Counted from the first letter of the stretch, positions 22,563-34,277 are shown. The stretch is DNA of 64,000 nucleotides from Achatina immaculata (GCA_009760885.1 CM019701.1:12855963-12919962), one strand, 5' to 3'. Notes: a model not told the origin generated them from the sequence alone. Program-made: numbers and translations.

Positions 22563-22830
22563 ATAGGCAGACAGGCATGGGCAGACAGGCATAGGCAGAC
22601 AGGCATGGGCAGACAGGCATGGGCAGACAGGCATGGGCAGACAAGCATGGGCAGACAGGCATGGGCAGACAGGCATGGGCAGACAGGCATAGGCAGACAG
22701 GCATGGGCAGACAGGCATGGGCAGACAAGCATGGGCAGACAGACATGGGCAGACAGGCATGGGCAGACAGGCATGGGCAGACAAGCATGGGCAGACAGGC
22801 ATGGGCAGACAGGCATGGGCAGACAGGCAT
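22556..22830. repeat. 14-bp minisatellite, about 20 copies
   Basis: Unit CAGACAGGCATGGG. 14 is not a multiple of 3, so all frames show a 14-residue super-repeat and stay open. It joins the Tc1 relic just after the codons for REEWA. Confidence 0.9.
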
Positions 22831-23037
22831 GCCCACTCTTCCCGCAGTGCAAGAGACAACTATCGGAGTGATTGGTTGGCGCCAAATCTCGCTGGCGGAC
22901 TTGACTGAGTTCATCTCATAAGTGTTCCATTGAATCTTGGATTTATGTCTGATAACATGGATGGCCACGGATGGTCTGGACGTTGTTGTCAGCGAGGAAT
23001 TGGGTGATGAGTTGTGTCACATGAAGTCGAGCGTTAA
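22831..23037 (-). pseudogene. Tc1-like transposase relic, second copy
   Basis: Same sequence as 20,972-21,178, but the end from AAIPQ onward is replaced by the 14-bp array, so the frame runs from REEWA directly into array-coded residues. Confidence 0.75.
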
Positions 23038-23301
23038 AGAGAATTATGTCCTTCTCCGTGGCATTAAAGAGAATTATGTCCTTCTCCGTGGCATTAAAGA
23101 GAATTATGTCCTTCTCCGTGGCATTAAAGAGAATTATGTCCTTCTCCGTGGCATTAAAGAGAATTATGTCCTTCTCCGTGGCATTAAAGAGAATTATGTC
23201 CTTCTCCGTGGCATTAAAGAGAATTATGTCCTTCTCCGTGGCATTAAAGAGAATTATGTCCTTCTCCGTGGCATTAAAGAGAATTATGTCCTTCTCCGTG
23301 G
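23035..23301. repeat. 30-bp minisatellite, homogenised copy
   Basis: Nine units that are almost perfectly identical, while the partner array at 21,176 has many differences and the flanks of both are nearly identical. This suggests replacement or re-expansion of one unit after the duplication. Confidence 0.9.
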
Positions 23302-23539
23302 AAGTGAGTCACGGAGAATGAGCAGATCAGTACAAAGTTCAATGGAGGCAACATGGAAGTGGTTTCTTTAAAGAATGTTAAGAGTACCATAAAGAGCTAA
23401 GATGACAAGCAGTGAATCTTTAACCAAAAAAGAAAAAATGAATGAAAAAAGGAAACTAATTAAATCACTAAAAAAAAAGACAGCTGTCATTCCTTAGACA
23501 TGCAATAGGAAAGAGAGGGCTTGAACACATCTACTTTTA
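23302..23539 (+). pseudogene. LINE family 1 relic, second copy
   Basis: Duplicate of 21,443-21,680, one base shorter in an A run. Confidence 0.65.
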
Positions 23540-23681
23540 TTTCATGCCCTGAGCAATATTTATTAGACAACTTAGCTCATTACTCCAACACAGGTTCCCA
23601 CTTTAGTAGAAAACTGCCCGAGGTTAATAGTTTATTTTCAAGATGATGAAAAATCTACAAATTCTCAGAACAAATACATAC

Positions 23682-23702
23682 CTTTTGCGTTAGCGTCTTG
23701 GG
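23682..23702 (-). CDS. 21-nt micro-exon, heptad AQDANAK (duplicate)
   Basis: Exact copy of the exon at 21,823, 1859 bp away, with the same acceptor and donor. Both can be used without changing frame. Confidence 0.55.
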
Positions 23703-24400
23703 CTGACACATCCAAAGCGTGAAAGCAATGCAGGGGAAATAACCGAATAAATTGTTTGTTGCCGTACAGAATCAGTTTTCACGCGCTAGTTTCATAAGAT
23801 GAAATAATAATCTTTTTTTTTCTGTAAATGAAATCCGAAATACATCACTTATGATGTACCGATTTCCAGATACCATTGTCGGACTCCCGTAATGAAGAAA
23901 CTATCCCTTTGGTGACTGCGTTCACATACATATTGAGTTAGTTATAAAAGTTTTTAATCTGCCAGTGGCAGAGGTAAGTCAAGGACAAGGAGAGTAATAC
24001 TCCATTGATAGTTTTCCCTAAACAATATAAGACTTGGAGGGTGACAGATTTTAAGGACATCTTTTTGGACCCTAGAACATTTGCAAGTTGAACCACAAGT
24101 ACACAGGTGTTGAAATCATTTTTGTTAAAAGAAAACTGTACAGATAGTAGATCACTGATAAAAATACTCAGTCATTATCAAACATAGTGTTCTTTCTTGT
24201 TTGTTTAGTTCAGTTGTTATTAATCTCCTACGGCTTCTTAAAAGAGCAGCGAATCTTCGTGTTTTCAAATATATCTGGACATTTTCAAGTTCATATTAAC
24301 ATATTATTATATAGTAACAAAAATATCAATATATCAAAATAGTATATGAAATATCAGTTCACGCATTAAAATAAATCATTTACAAATTCTCAAACCATAG
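23703..24400 (-). other. Intron, duplicate of 21,844-22,541
   Basis: Same conserved blocks as the first copy; no further exon seen. Confidence 0.5.
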
Positions 24401-24421
24401 CACACTTTGCCGTATAGTGGC
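24401..24421 (-). pseudogene. Decayed type B micro-exon (duplicate)
   Basis: Copy of 22,542-22,562, same dead splice sites. The remaining right flank of this module (ACACATCCAAGAGTGG) reappears after the array at 26,005. Confidence 0.4.
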
Positions 24422-26005
24422 ATAGGCAGACAGGCATGGGCAGACAGGCATAGGCAGACAGGCATGGGCAGACAGGCATGGGCAGACAGGCATGGGCAGA
24501 CAAGCATGGGCAGACAGGCATGGGCAGACAGGCATGGGCAGACAGGCATAGGCAGACAGGCATGGGCAGACAGGCATGGGCAGACAAGCATGGGCAGACA
24601 GACATGGGCAGACAGGCATGGGCAGACAGGCATGGGCAGACAGGCATGGGCAGACAGGCATGGGCAGACAGGCATGGGCAGACAGGCATGGGCAGACAGG
24701 CATGGGCAGACAAGCATGGGCAGACAAGCATGGGCAGACAGGCATGGGCAGACAGGCATGGGCAGACAGGCATGGGCAGACAGGCATAGGCAGACAAGCA
24801 TAGGCAGACAGGCATGGGCAGACAGGCATGGGCAGACAGGCATGGGCAGACAGGCATAGGCAGACAGACATGGGCAGACAAGCATAGGCAGACAGACATG
24901 GGCAGAAAAGCATAGGCAGAGAGACATGGGCAGACAGGCATGGGCAGACAGGCATGGGCAGACATCATGGGCAGACAGACATGGGCAGACAGACATGGGC
25001 AGACAGACATGGGCAGACAGACATGGGCAGACAGACATGGGCAGACAGCATGGGCAGACAGACATGGTTAGACAGACATGGGCAGACAGACATGGGCAGG
25101 CAGACATGGGCAGACAGGCATAGGCAGACAGACATGGGCAGACAGACATGGGCAGACAGGCATAGGCAGACAGACATGGGCAGACAGGCATAGGCAGACA
25201 GACATGGGCAGACAAGCATAGGCAGACAGACATGGGCAGACAAGCATAGGCAGACAGACATGGGCAGACAAGCATAGGCAGACAGACATGGGCAGACAGG
25301 CATAGGCAGACAAGCATAGGCAGACAGACATGGGCAGACAGGCATAGGCAGACAGGCATAGGCAGACAAGCATAGGCAGACAGACATGGGCAGACAAGCA
25401 TAGGCAGACAGACATGGGCAGACAAGCATAGGCAGACAGACATGGGCAGACAAGCATAGGCAGACAGGCATGGGCAGACAGGCATAGGCAGACAGGCATG
25501 GGCAGACAGGCATGGGCAGACAGGCATAGGCAGACAGACATGGCAGACAGGCATAGGCAGACAGGCATAGGCAGACAGGCATAGGCAGACAAGCATAGGC
25601 AGACAGACATGGCAGACAAGCATAGGCAGACAGGCATAGGCAGACAGGCATAGGCAGACAGACATGGCAGACAAGCATAGGCAGACAGACATAGGCAGAC
25701 AGGCATAGGCAGACAGACATGGCAGACAAGCATAGGCAGACAGGCATAGGCAGACAGGCATAGGCAGACAGGCATAGGCAGACAGGCATAGGCAGTCAGG
25801 CATAGGCAGACAAGCATAGGCAGACAGACATGGGCAGACAGGCATGGGCAGACAGGCATAGGCAGACAGCATGGGCAGACAGACATGGGCAGACAGGCAT
25901 GGGCAGACAGGCATAGGCAGACAGACATGGCAGACAGGCATAGGCAGACAGACATGGGCAGACAGGCATGGGCAGACAGACATGGGCAGACAGGCATGGG
26001 CAGAC
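24415..26005. repeat. 14-bp minisatellite, about 113 copies
   Basis: Same unit as at 22,556. Variants AGGCATAGG, AGACATGGG and AAGCATAGG form local blocks, and the block order of the first ~270 bp repeats the smaller array. The long cysteine-rich minus-strand frames (CLSAHACLPM type) are by-products. Confidence 0.95.
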
Positions 26006-26544
26006 ACATCCAAGAGTGGAAAATAATGTATGAGAGTTTCGTTTTCCTTAACACATCAGATATGGCACGTTAGAGGTGCTAACGAAGACAAGATTTGTAC
26101 CAACAATATGAAATCAGTTCTGGGCATAGCCACTTCATAAACAATACTACACTTGCTTTAAGTCAGGTTTTACTGGCAGGCTTCGATCTGTATTGATCAG
26201 AAAGATTTTCTCATCGATTTCTTCAGATGCTATAATCTTCTCACTCGCTATTTGTTCTTAAACAAAAATTCGGTTTGTTCTATGCCACCACATAATACTT
26301 TACTTATTACCAAAAATCATTTCTTTTTTATAATTTTCATCATAATCATTATTATTATTATTATTATATCTTTGCATATCCCAAACAATGTTAAAAAATG
26401 TCATTCTTTATGGAAAGTATACTTTCATTATAATGTAACAACGGAATACAACTGTGAGACAAGAAGAGAAAAGATGAACTTTTTTTATGATAAGCCTTTG
26501 CACAGACCTCTCAATCAATAGTGAGAGTAGTAAATAATCTCCCA
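26006..26544. other. Type B right flank and unassigned DNA
   Basis: Begins with the intron block that follows type B exons, then AT-rich sequence with (ATT)n at 26,347-26,367. No gene. Confidence 0.45.
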
Positions 26545-26758
26545 GGAATTCTAGTTATCTGCGACATAGTGCCATGTGCGAAAGATACAATACTGACACT
26601 GAAAGATACAAAGAGCTCGCAGATGTGGTTAGATACAGTATCGAAAAATAACGAAGGAAGAAAGGCTTCACCCTATATAACAAGAAAATAGAGACAAAAC
26701 TTCAAATCACGAAAGAAAAAGCCAGCTAAAAGAGATGTTAACGTAAATGGAACAACCT
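26545..26758 (+). pseudogene. LINE family 1 relic, interrupted
   Basis: Module relic containing the block GGTTAGATACAGTATCGAAA and CACCCTATATAACAAG. It is split by a second LINE insertion at 26,769 and resumes at 27,363. Confidence 0.6.
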
Positions 26759-27362
26759 TGAGATAAGTCATCATCATCATCATCAGGTGCCGTGCCGACT
26801 GGCGTTAGCTATTATGCTTCTCCAGAGTACACGATCCTTCATGCAGGCCATCAGCTCAGTTGGTGATCTCCTCTCATATCATCCCGTCGGACTGTCCACT
26901 ATCATTTCTCTTGGTCTTCCTCTTGATCTTGTTCCTTCTATTTTTCCTGTTTTTATAATATTTTCAATGCCCCCTCTTCTCATTGCATGTCCTATGAAAG
27001 TACATTGTCTCTCTCTTATCTTTTTGACAAGATTTTATGTCTCTCCAGCTCTTCTCATAATTTCTTCATTAGTTATTTTTGCTGTTCAGGGGATTCGCAA
27101 CATTCTTCTAATAAACCACATTTCTGCTGCTTCCAATGATTTTTGTGCAGACTTGCCTATTGTCCATGATTCACTTCCATATAACAAGATAGGTTCAATA
27201 TAGCATTTTAGGACTCGTTTTCTAACATTCATTGATAAAGATGTGTTGCATAATACGTTTCTCATTCTCTGAAATGCAGTCTTTGCTTGGCCTATTCTGT
27301 TCCTAATTTCTATTCTGCATTTCCCATCTGAAGTTATTAGATAAGTTTATACTGAGATAAGT
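26759..27362 (-). mobile_element. Younger LINE C-terminus inserted with a 10-bp target duplication
   Basis: Minus strand reads LLYGSESWTIGKS, EMWFIRRMLRIP, CTFIGHAMRRGGIENI, GKIEGTRSRGRPR and LWRSIIANASRHGT, followed by (GAT)n. The insert is bounded by TGAGATAAGT at 26,759-26,768 and 27,353-27,362. One in-frame stop after RMLRIP and others make it non-functional. 5' truncated. Confidence 0.85.
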
Positions 27363-27480
27363 GAAAAAAGATTAAGGGCAGGCCACACAATAAAAACTCA
27401 TCAAATACGCTGGTCCAAGATACCAAGGAATGAGATCAGTGCTCACGCGGCACAGTCCACACTTAAACATTCTCTGTTCT
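27363..27480 (+). pseudogene. End of the interrupted LINE family 1 relic
   Basis: Contains CCAAGGAATGAGATCAGTGC and GCGGCAC, as other copies do just before the GAT tail. Confidence 0.5.
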
Positions 27481-27725
27481 CCACCATGCGCACTTCAGAA
27501 CACGTCCTCTTACAATTCACATCTTCTTACAAGTCACAGCTAAGTGCTCCATTCATTTTATTTTATTCTATTTTTTCCATTCCTATTTTTAACCATCATT
27601 CATGTGAGTTTATATTTTATTTTATCTCTTTATTTCTTCATCAAATGCTTCTCTATGATTAAGTCTCACACCGAAACGTCACAACTGTGTGCTCGTTAAG
27701 TAATAAAGCTGTTCATATTTTTTTC
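27481..27725 (+). mobile_element. Possible Penelope-like 3' end with CGAAACGT motif
   Basis: The end (27,655-27,720) aligns with the minus strand of 44,528-44,596: CCGAAACGTCACAACT, then GTTAAGTAATAAAGCTGTT. The motif resembles the hammerhead-bearing ends of Penelope-like elements. No coding part is visible. Confidence 0.4.
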
Positions 27726-27829
27726 CTAGTTTATACATTCTGTATACCCACATTATAACAAAACTCCGCAAGATTAATATCTTTTGTTCTGTATCAAAAC
27801 TTCTAGATATTCTCAAAACAAAAACTTAC

Positions 27830-27850
27830 CTTTCTTTGCAGCAGTTTGGG
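27830..27850 (-). CDS. 21-nt micro-exon, heptad AQTAAKK
   Basis: Minus strand: GGATGTTCAG acceptor, 21 nt, GTAAGTTTTT donor (the only GTAAG in the set). Type A module. Compared with other type A copies the acceptor region lacks one base, which would break a longer reading frame but leaves the 21-nt exon intact. Confidence 0.55.
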
Positions 27851-28730
27851 CTGAACATCCAAAAGGGCAAGTAATACAAGGGAAATAACCGTAAAATGAT
27901 TTGTTGCCATAAAAAATCAATTTTCACACACAAGTTTCGGGCGTAAGATGAAATAATAACCATTTTTGTATAAATGAAATCCGAAATAAAATGCTTATAG
28001 CGTACCCATTTGAAATTACTAATCGGTGATTTCCCGACTGAGAAAATATTCATTTACTGAGTTGACATAACCGTCAGCTAGTTGAATGAAGGAAACAGTT
28101 GATCCCAACCGACATAAATAATAAAGAAAATCTAATGTCTTAATATAAGTTTTAGGAGCCTGTCAAAATATCAAACGAATTCTGATACGCAATTATCTGT
28201 ATCATAAATATGTGAAAGAGCATCATAGGACTTTAAATTATTTCACTCCATGAACTAAATCAAATACACCGTATCAGAAAATGCACGACAGAATATTTCA
28301 GTTTTTGCAGTTGTCAGTGACAGAAATAATTCAAATAAAGTGAGAGGAAATTTGCATTTAGAAGAAGAATATTTCAGCAGGTGAAGAATAGTTTTTAGAA
28401 CATTGTTACTAACACTAAAACATGTGTAAGTTGAAGCACTTGGACACTGTTACTGCAAGTAGCAGGTCAATATATAATATGTATCCTTATCCTCTATAGT
28501 TTCTTAAAAGAGCAGCGAATCTTCCCATTTTCAAATGCATTTTAGTTACCTAGAAGTTTATATTATATTATCTAGAAGTTATCTAGAAGTTTATATTATA
28601 TTATCTAGAAGTTTATATTGCATGTTACTTTATAGTCACAAAAGGATCAATATATAAAAGTAGTATGTTAAATATCCGTTCAGGCATTAAAATAAAATAA
28701 AGCTGACAGTAACACAAGACTAAAACATAC
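27851..28730 (-). other. Intron, type A to type B, uninterrupted copy
   Basis: About 0.88 kb without insertions, useful as the reference for this intron. It provides the empty-site sequence for the mariner insertion at 38.1 kb (near 28,165-28,180) and for the LINE insertion at 61.24 kb (near 28,550). Confidence 0.55.
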
Positions 28731-28751
28731 CTCGCTCTCTAGCGACTTTGG
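28731..28751 (-). CDS. 21-nt micro-exon, heptad AKVARER
   Basis: Minus strand: CATTCGTGCGTCAG acceptor, 21 nt, GTATGTTTTA donor. Type B module. Four positive and one negative charges; Ala at heptad positions 1 and 4. Confidence 0.55.
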
Positions 28752-28984
28752 CTGACGCACGAATGGCAAGTAGTGGAAGGGAAATAACCATTTAAAAATT
28801 TATTTCCATATAAAATATATGTTCAAATACAACTTTTTGAAGAAAAATGATATCTTAAATGTTTTTTTTAATGGAAATGAAAACCGAAATATAAGTAACT
28901 AATGATGTATAGACCTACGATTGCTATTTTCTGATTTCCATTCTGAGAAAACGGAATACAAATTGAAGGAATCCTTATTAGTAT

Positions 28985-29874
28985 GACACCTCATAATACA
29001 GCCCTGAGTTTTCTAAAACTAGCACTTGCCAAAACTTCCCCAACGACAGCGAAACAATATTAGTAAAGAAATTAGCCAGTAATTCCATGTGAATGAGACA
29101 AAGTTCCACGTGCGAAGTGTTTAGTATCAATAGCCAAGGACAAAATGAGTCTGCAGAAATTATTAGATTTATTAAAAGAAAGTGAGAAGAAGGAACTCAC
29201 ACTATATAAAACAAACACAGAAACTATATCACGATAGAAGAACTCATCTAAAATCACTGTTAATTTTAACAAGAAACAACTACGAGACAAGCCCATAAAC
29301 ATAAATATCTGGGGTTTCAAGTAGCATGACATGAGGAATGCACCTCTCAAAGCAATAACATAATATTTTAAGCTAAAACAGTTTTCAAAGACATGTCCAA
29401 TACATCTCTATCAAAGAACATCATATTGAGAACTTTATCCTGTTGTGACGAAATGAGTCATGGATAATTAACAGATCGATGTAAAGATCTCTGGAGGTTA
29501 CAGAGATACGATTTCTTGAAAGAATGTTGAGAATACCATAAACAGCTGTCAAACGTGTAACCTCTAACGAAAATAATGAAGAAAGTAAACTTAACAAAAT
29601 CTAAAAGGAAACGGCAGTCATCATTAACTGGAAGAAAACGATAGTCATCATTAATTGGAAGAAAACGACACTCATCATTCACTGGAAGAAAACGACAGTC
29701 ATCATTCACTGGAAGTATAGCAAGAAAGAAAGGTATTCAAAGCATAAAAACAGACAAGATAAATGGAAATAGTGGGAGTGGAAAAACAAGAGGGAAAAGA
29801 TCATGAGCAGTTAGACAGCCAAGTTGAGCTGATGACAAATATCAAGGATTGAGAAGCGAGATCAGGCCGTAGAA

Positions 29875-29911
<37 letters not shown>

Positions 29912-29961
29912 TTGATGATAATGACGACGACGACGACGATGATGATGATGATGATGATGAG
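28985..29961 (+). pseudogene. LINE family 1 relic with GAT tail and internal 27-bp repeat
   Basis: Runs from the RT thumb region (CAAAATGAGTCTGCAGAAAT) to a (GAT/GAC)n tail at 29,878-29,961. Stops in all frames. The segment 29,605-29,715 has four units of about 27 bp around CAGTCATCATTCACTGGAAG; sister copies have one. Confidence 0.75.
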
Positions 29962-30117
29962 AAAAGGTTTCCTTTATTTTAAAACTGAGTGCAATATTTA
30001 CTAGTAAAAGTAGTTTATCACTCCAATACAGCATCCCACCTTATTACAGAACTAAGCGAGGTTAATAATTTATTTTCTATATTAAAAAATCTACAGAGTC
30101 TTAAAAGAAAAACATAC

Positions 30118-30138
30118 CATCGTTTGAACTGTTACGGG
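30118..30138 (-). CDS. 21-nt micro-exon, heptad ARNSSND
   Basis: Minus strand: TGTATATTGCAG acceptor, 21 nt, GTATGTTTTT donor. Type A module. It contains the sequon N-S-S and is the most divergent heptad: only 8 of 21 bases match the exon at 37,756, although the adjoining 100 bp of intron match at roughly 80-85 % by eye. Confidence 0.55.
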
Positions 30139-30585
30139 CTGCAATATACACAAAGGGCAAGTAACGCAAAAGGAAAAAAAACCGTGTGAATGATCTATTG
30201 CATTTTTTAAAAAAGCAGTTTTCACACTCTAATTTCAGGCGCAAGATGAAATAACAATCATTTTTGTGTGATTGACATCTGAAATATATCACTTACGATG
30301 TACCTATGAGCAGTTAATACTCTGTGATTTCCCTAGTGAGAAAATAGTCATTTATTGACTAGACTGATATAAACGTTAACTAGCTGAATGAATAAGAAGC
30401 CGTTAATCCCAGCTGATATATGTGATAAAGTAACTCTAGTGTCTCTATATTATAATAACTCTTCAGCGAGACAGTTCGAGAGGGCCACCGTTCTCAATTA
30501 TTTTACGAAATAAGAATTGTCAGGGATAGAGGCATTATGAAAAAGTCGACAGAAACTATCGTGCCACGGATCGACTCATCGACAA
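30139..30585 (-). other. Intron, type A upstream side
   Basis: Conserved block (GATGTACCTATGAG region) followed by GAGACAGTTCGAGAGGGCCA, also seen at 58.09 kb. Interrupted by the LINE at about 30,590. Confidence 0.5.
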
Positions 30586-31118
30586 TGAGAGCCACGTGCT
30601 CTTCATGCTCATCTTCTCTCTATTGTACTCTCCCAAATCCAAGGCTTTACATGTTTAAAAAAAAGCTTCTCTTACTCAGCTGTCCACCTTTGGAATGCCC
30701 TACCAATTCACGTAAAACCTATAAATAATATTTGTTCTTATAACTTTAAACTTTGTCACCATCTTTTTGATATGGACTATATGCCTCCCTAAGCATAGTT
30801 TAAAGTAGTTAATAAGTATGGCTTGATTGTTGTAATTTTTTAAATACTGCTTTTCTATAAATTTGTTAGTTTTGAAAGAATATAAGAATCCAAGTTTATT
30901 TCATGCTGTTGCATAAATCAGAGTTTAGAGTGTATGGACACGAGATACGTTTATTATTTATTTACGCAATCATTTAATGTGTCTTCATGATTATTATGCT
31001 CATTAACAAACGCTGAATGACTGTGACTGAGTGAAAGCTGTATGATGAAGGCAGAGTGTCAGACGGGCCTGCGTGCCCAATTCTTAACCTTTTGAAAATA
31101 AAGTGTGTTCGTTCGTTC
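30586..31118 (+). mobile_element. 3' end of LINE family 5 with (GTTC)n tail
   Basis: Reads YCTLPNPRLYMFKKS, then SYSAVHLWNALPIHVK and FKLCHHLFDMDYMPP before a stop. Such an S-x-x-LWNxLP segment is typical of the last part of several LINE ORF2 proteins. A 3' UTR follows with AATAAAG and (GTTC)n. One frameshift. Confidence 0.7.
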
Positions 31119-31502
31119 CTATATCGTTTTATCTCGTGCTCTTTATGCTCATCATCTACCTATATCGATTTATCTCGTGCTCTTTATGCTCATCATCTAC
31201 CTATATCGATTTATCTCGTGCTCTTTATGCTGATCTTTTACCTATAACACTTTATCTAGTCCTCTTCATACTCATCTTCTACCTATATCGTTTTATCTAG
31301 TCCTCTTCATACTCATCTTCTACCTATATCGTTTTATCTAGTCTTCTTCATACTCATCTTCTACCTATATCGTTTTATCTAGTCCTCTTCATACTCATCT
31401 TCTACCTATATCGTTTTATCTAGTCCTCTTCATACTCATCTTCTACCTATATCGTTTTATCTAGTCCTCTTCATACTCATCTTCTACCTATATCGTTTTA
31501 TT
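31119..31502. repeat. 41-bp minisatellite, about 9 copies
   Basis: Units contain TCATCTTCTACCTATATCG and TTTTATCTAGTCCTCTTCAT. It directly follows the LINE tail. Confidence 0.85.
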
Positions 31503-31589
31503 TTTATCATCTTCCCTCCCTCTCCCCTCCCGCCGCGCATCCCACACCACCAGACAATGCAAAGCAAGTGTCAAACTTACTGACACAGT

Positions 31590-32812
31590 ATGATAAGGGA
31601 GGATGAGTTTGCCTGAGTGTATGATGTGGGAGGATGAGTTTGCCTGGGAGTATGATGTGGGAGAATGAGTTTCCCTGGGGGTATGATGAGGGAGGATGAG
31701 TTTGCCTGGGAGTATGGTGAGGGAGGATGAGTTTGCCTGGGAGTATGATGAGGGAGGATGAGTTTGCCTGGGAGTATGATGAGGGAGGACGAGTTTGCCT
31801 GGGAGTATGATGAGGGAGAATGAGTTTGCCTGGGGGTATGATGAGGGAGGATGAGTTTGCCTGGGAGTATGATGAGGGAGGACGAGTTTGCCTGGGAGTA
31901 TGATGAGGGAGAATGAGTTTCCCTGGGTGTATGATGAGGGAGGATGAGTTTCCTTGGGGGTATGATGAGGGAGGATGAGTTTCCCTGGGGTTATAACGTG
32001 GGAGGATGAGTGTGCCTGGGGGTATGATGAGGGTGGATGAGTTTCCCTGGGGGTATGATGAGGGAGGATGAGTTTGCCTGGGGGTATGACGTGTGAGAAA
32101 GAGTTTTCCTGGGAGTATGACGTGGAAGGATGAGTTTGCCTGGGAGTATGATGTGGGAGGAAGAGTTTGCCTGAGAGTATGATGTGGGAGAATGAGTTTG
32201 CCTGAGTGTATGATGTGGGAGAATGAGTTTGCCTGGGAGTATGACGTGGGAGAATGTGTTTGCCTGAGTGTATGATGTGGGAGGATGAGTTTGCCTGGGA
32301 GTATGACGTGGTAGGATAAGTTTGCCTGAGTGTATGATGTGGGAGGATGAGTTTGCCTGGGAGTATGATGTGGGAGGATGAGTTTGCCTGAGTGTATGAT
32401 GTGGGAGAATGAGTTTTCCTGAATGTATGATGTGGGAGAATGAGTTTGCCTGAGTGTATGATGTGGGAGAATGAGTGTGCCTGAGTGTATGATGTGGGAG
32501 AATGAGTTTGCCTTTGTGTATGATGTGGGAGAATGAGTTTACCTGGGGGTATGATGTGGGAGAATGAGTTTGCCTGAGTGTATGATGTGGGAGAATGAGT
32601 TTGCCTGAGTGTATGATGTGGGAGAATGAGTTTGCCTTGGTGTATGATGTGGGAGAATGAGTTTGCCTGAGTGTATGATGTGGGAGAATGAGTTTGCCTT
32701 GGTGTATGATGTGAGAGAATGAGTTTGCCTGAGTGTATGATGTGGGAGAATGAGTTTGCCTTGGTGTATGATGTGGGAGAATGAGTTTACCTGGGGGTAT
32801 GATGTGAGAGGA
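31590..32812. repeat. 31-bp minisatellite, about 39 copies
   Basis: Units contain GTGGGAGAATGAGTTTGCCT and GAGTGTATGAT. A single unit plus the start of a second occurs at the same place in the sister intron at 58,655-58,700, so the ancestral single-copy state is known. Confidence 0.9.
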
Positions 32813-32904
32813 ACAAAAAGGCTACAAACTCCAGTTCCGCTGGTTAAGTGTAAGCACCGGACGCGACAATAGGTCAGACTGTTCTGTTTCTAGAAGGTCA
32901 CAAG

Positions 32905-33155
32905 TTCTCAGTCCTTGTCCTACTGTCAGTCCATGTCCTACTGTCAGTCCTTGCTACTGTCATTCCGTGTCCTACTGTCAGTCCTTGTGCTGCTTTCCGT
33001 CCTTGTCCTACCATCAGTCCTTGGGCTACTTTCCGTCCTTCTCCTACTGTCCGTCCTTGTCCTGCTGTCAGTCTTTGTCCTACTGTCAGTCCTTGTCCTA
33101 TTGTCAGTCCTTCTCCTACTGTCCGTCCTTGTCCTACTGCCCGTCCTTCACATGA
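32905..33155. repeat. 18-bp minisatellite, about 14 copies
   Basis: Unit TCCTTGTCCTACTGTCCG with CAG variants. One to two units are present at the equivalent place at 58,795 and 60,398. The same unit, much amplified, occurs inside the integrase at 49.8 kb. Confidence 0.9.
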
Positions 33156-33525
33156 ATTCTGTAAGGACAGAATTATACCGATCACAGATATGTGAAACAA
33201 AATTATGACACTTTAAATTAGGCCAGTACTTGAACTGAATGAAAAAACACCGTGTTAAGAAAGACACGATTAAAATATTTCATTTTCTTCAGTTGTCAGT
33301 GCAGAAATAATTCAAATTTAATGAGAGCAGCATTTGCCCTTAAAGAACTCTTAGACAGTACTACACCTGGTGAATGATAGATATGAAGCCCCTGTTTATC
33401 GACACTAAAACATTTGTAAGTTGAACCACGTGCACGCATTTACAGAAATTAACTTGCTGAAGTAAAATCTATCCAATGTCAGATATAAACTTTTATTTTT
33501 GTTTTAGTACAGTTGTCCTAATTTC
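33156..33525 (-). other. Intron, type B left flank
   Basis: Contains CTGTCAGTGCAGAAATAATTC-type blocks common to all type B left flanks. No exon. Confidence 0.5.
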
Positions 33526-34110
33526 CTTAATCAGTCAGTCAGTCAGTCAGTCATGTGCATGTCCCTTACGGAACTTTGCCTGCCTAACAGTTCTCCTTTA
33601 GGCCTCTCTGTTGTAAGCTAGATTCCCTGCTGCTGATGCATCCATTTCCAGAATATCAACGATGACTTGCAGCCATCTCCGCCTTGGTCTTCCTCTCTTC
33701 CGTTTTCCCATTATGTACCCTTCCAAGATGGTCTTCTCTGAACTACGAGCATCATGACGTGTAATGTGTCCAAAATATTTAAGTTTTCTCTGTTTAATCC
33801 ACTTTACTAGCCAGCCTTCTTCGATATTAAGTTCTTGTAGTATGGATATATTTGTTCTTTTTTGTGTCCATGATATTTAAAGAACTCTTCTGTAGCACTT
33901 ACGTTCAAAGGCATTTATGTGTTTCTCAGCTGTTTTGTTAAGTGTCCAGGTCTCACAGCAGTTGTTGCCATGGGAAAGATGCATGCCTTTAAAAGTCTTA
34001 TTTTTGTAGTTCTGTCTGTTCCTCTCCACAGGTTCTTTAGTTGGTTTACTTTCTGAAGAGCGATAGATGTCCTCCTTTTAACTTCCCTCCTTGTATCTCC
34101 ATTATTAGTT
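33526..34110 (-). pseudogene. LINE family 3 C-terminus inserted in a type B flank
   Basis: Minus strand: GDTRREVKRRTSIALQKV, LRGTDRTTKIRLLKAC-like segment, then decayed GYIMGKRKRGRPRRR equivalents and a (TCAG)n end at 33,531-33,552. Several frameshifts. The host intron resumes at 34,112. Confidence 0.75.
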
Positions 34111-34277
34111 AGTAATCCCCTACAGTTTATTAAACAAAGATGAAATATTCGTATTTTCAAATGTGTTTTTATATATTTTTATATATTTATATTACATGTT
34201 ACTTTATAGTCGCAAAAATATTACCATATAAAAGCAGTATGTGAAATATGTGTTTATGCACTAAAAAAAATCGGTAC

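Larger units (their letters stand above)
20972..22830. repeat. Tandem duplication 1, copy 1 (1859 bp)
   Basis: Matches 22,831-24,689 base for base apart from a single-base difference near 21,568 and the 30-bp and 14-bp arrays. It carries the Tc1 relic, the 30-bp array, a LINE family 1 relic, one micro-exon and part of the 14-bp array. Confidence 0.9.
22831..24689. repeat. Tandem duplication 1, copy 2 (1859 bp)
   Basis: Near-identical to 20,972-22,830. The right boundary is inside the 14-bp array, which continues to 26,005. Confidence 0.9.

Noticed and set aside
24376..26054. Very long cysteine-rich minus-strand frames
   Set aside because: They arise from the 14-bp minisatellite, open in all frames; no start, splice or composition of a real gene.
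26787..27203. 138-codon plus-strand frame
   Set aside because: It is the antisense of the LINE C-terminus at 26,769-27,352, whose motifs are on the minus strand.
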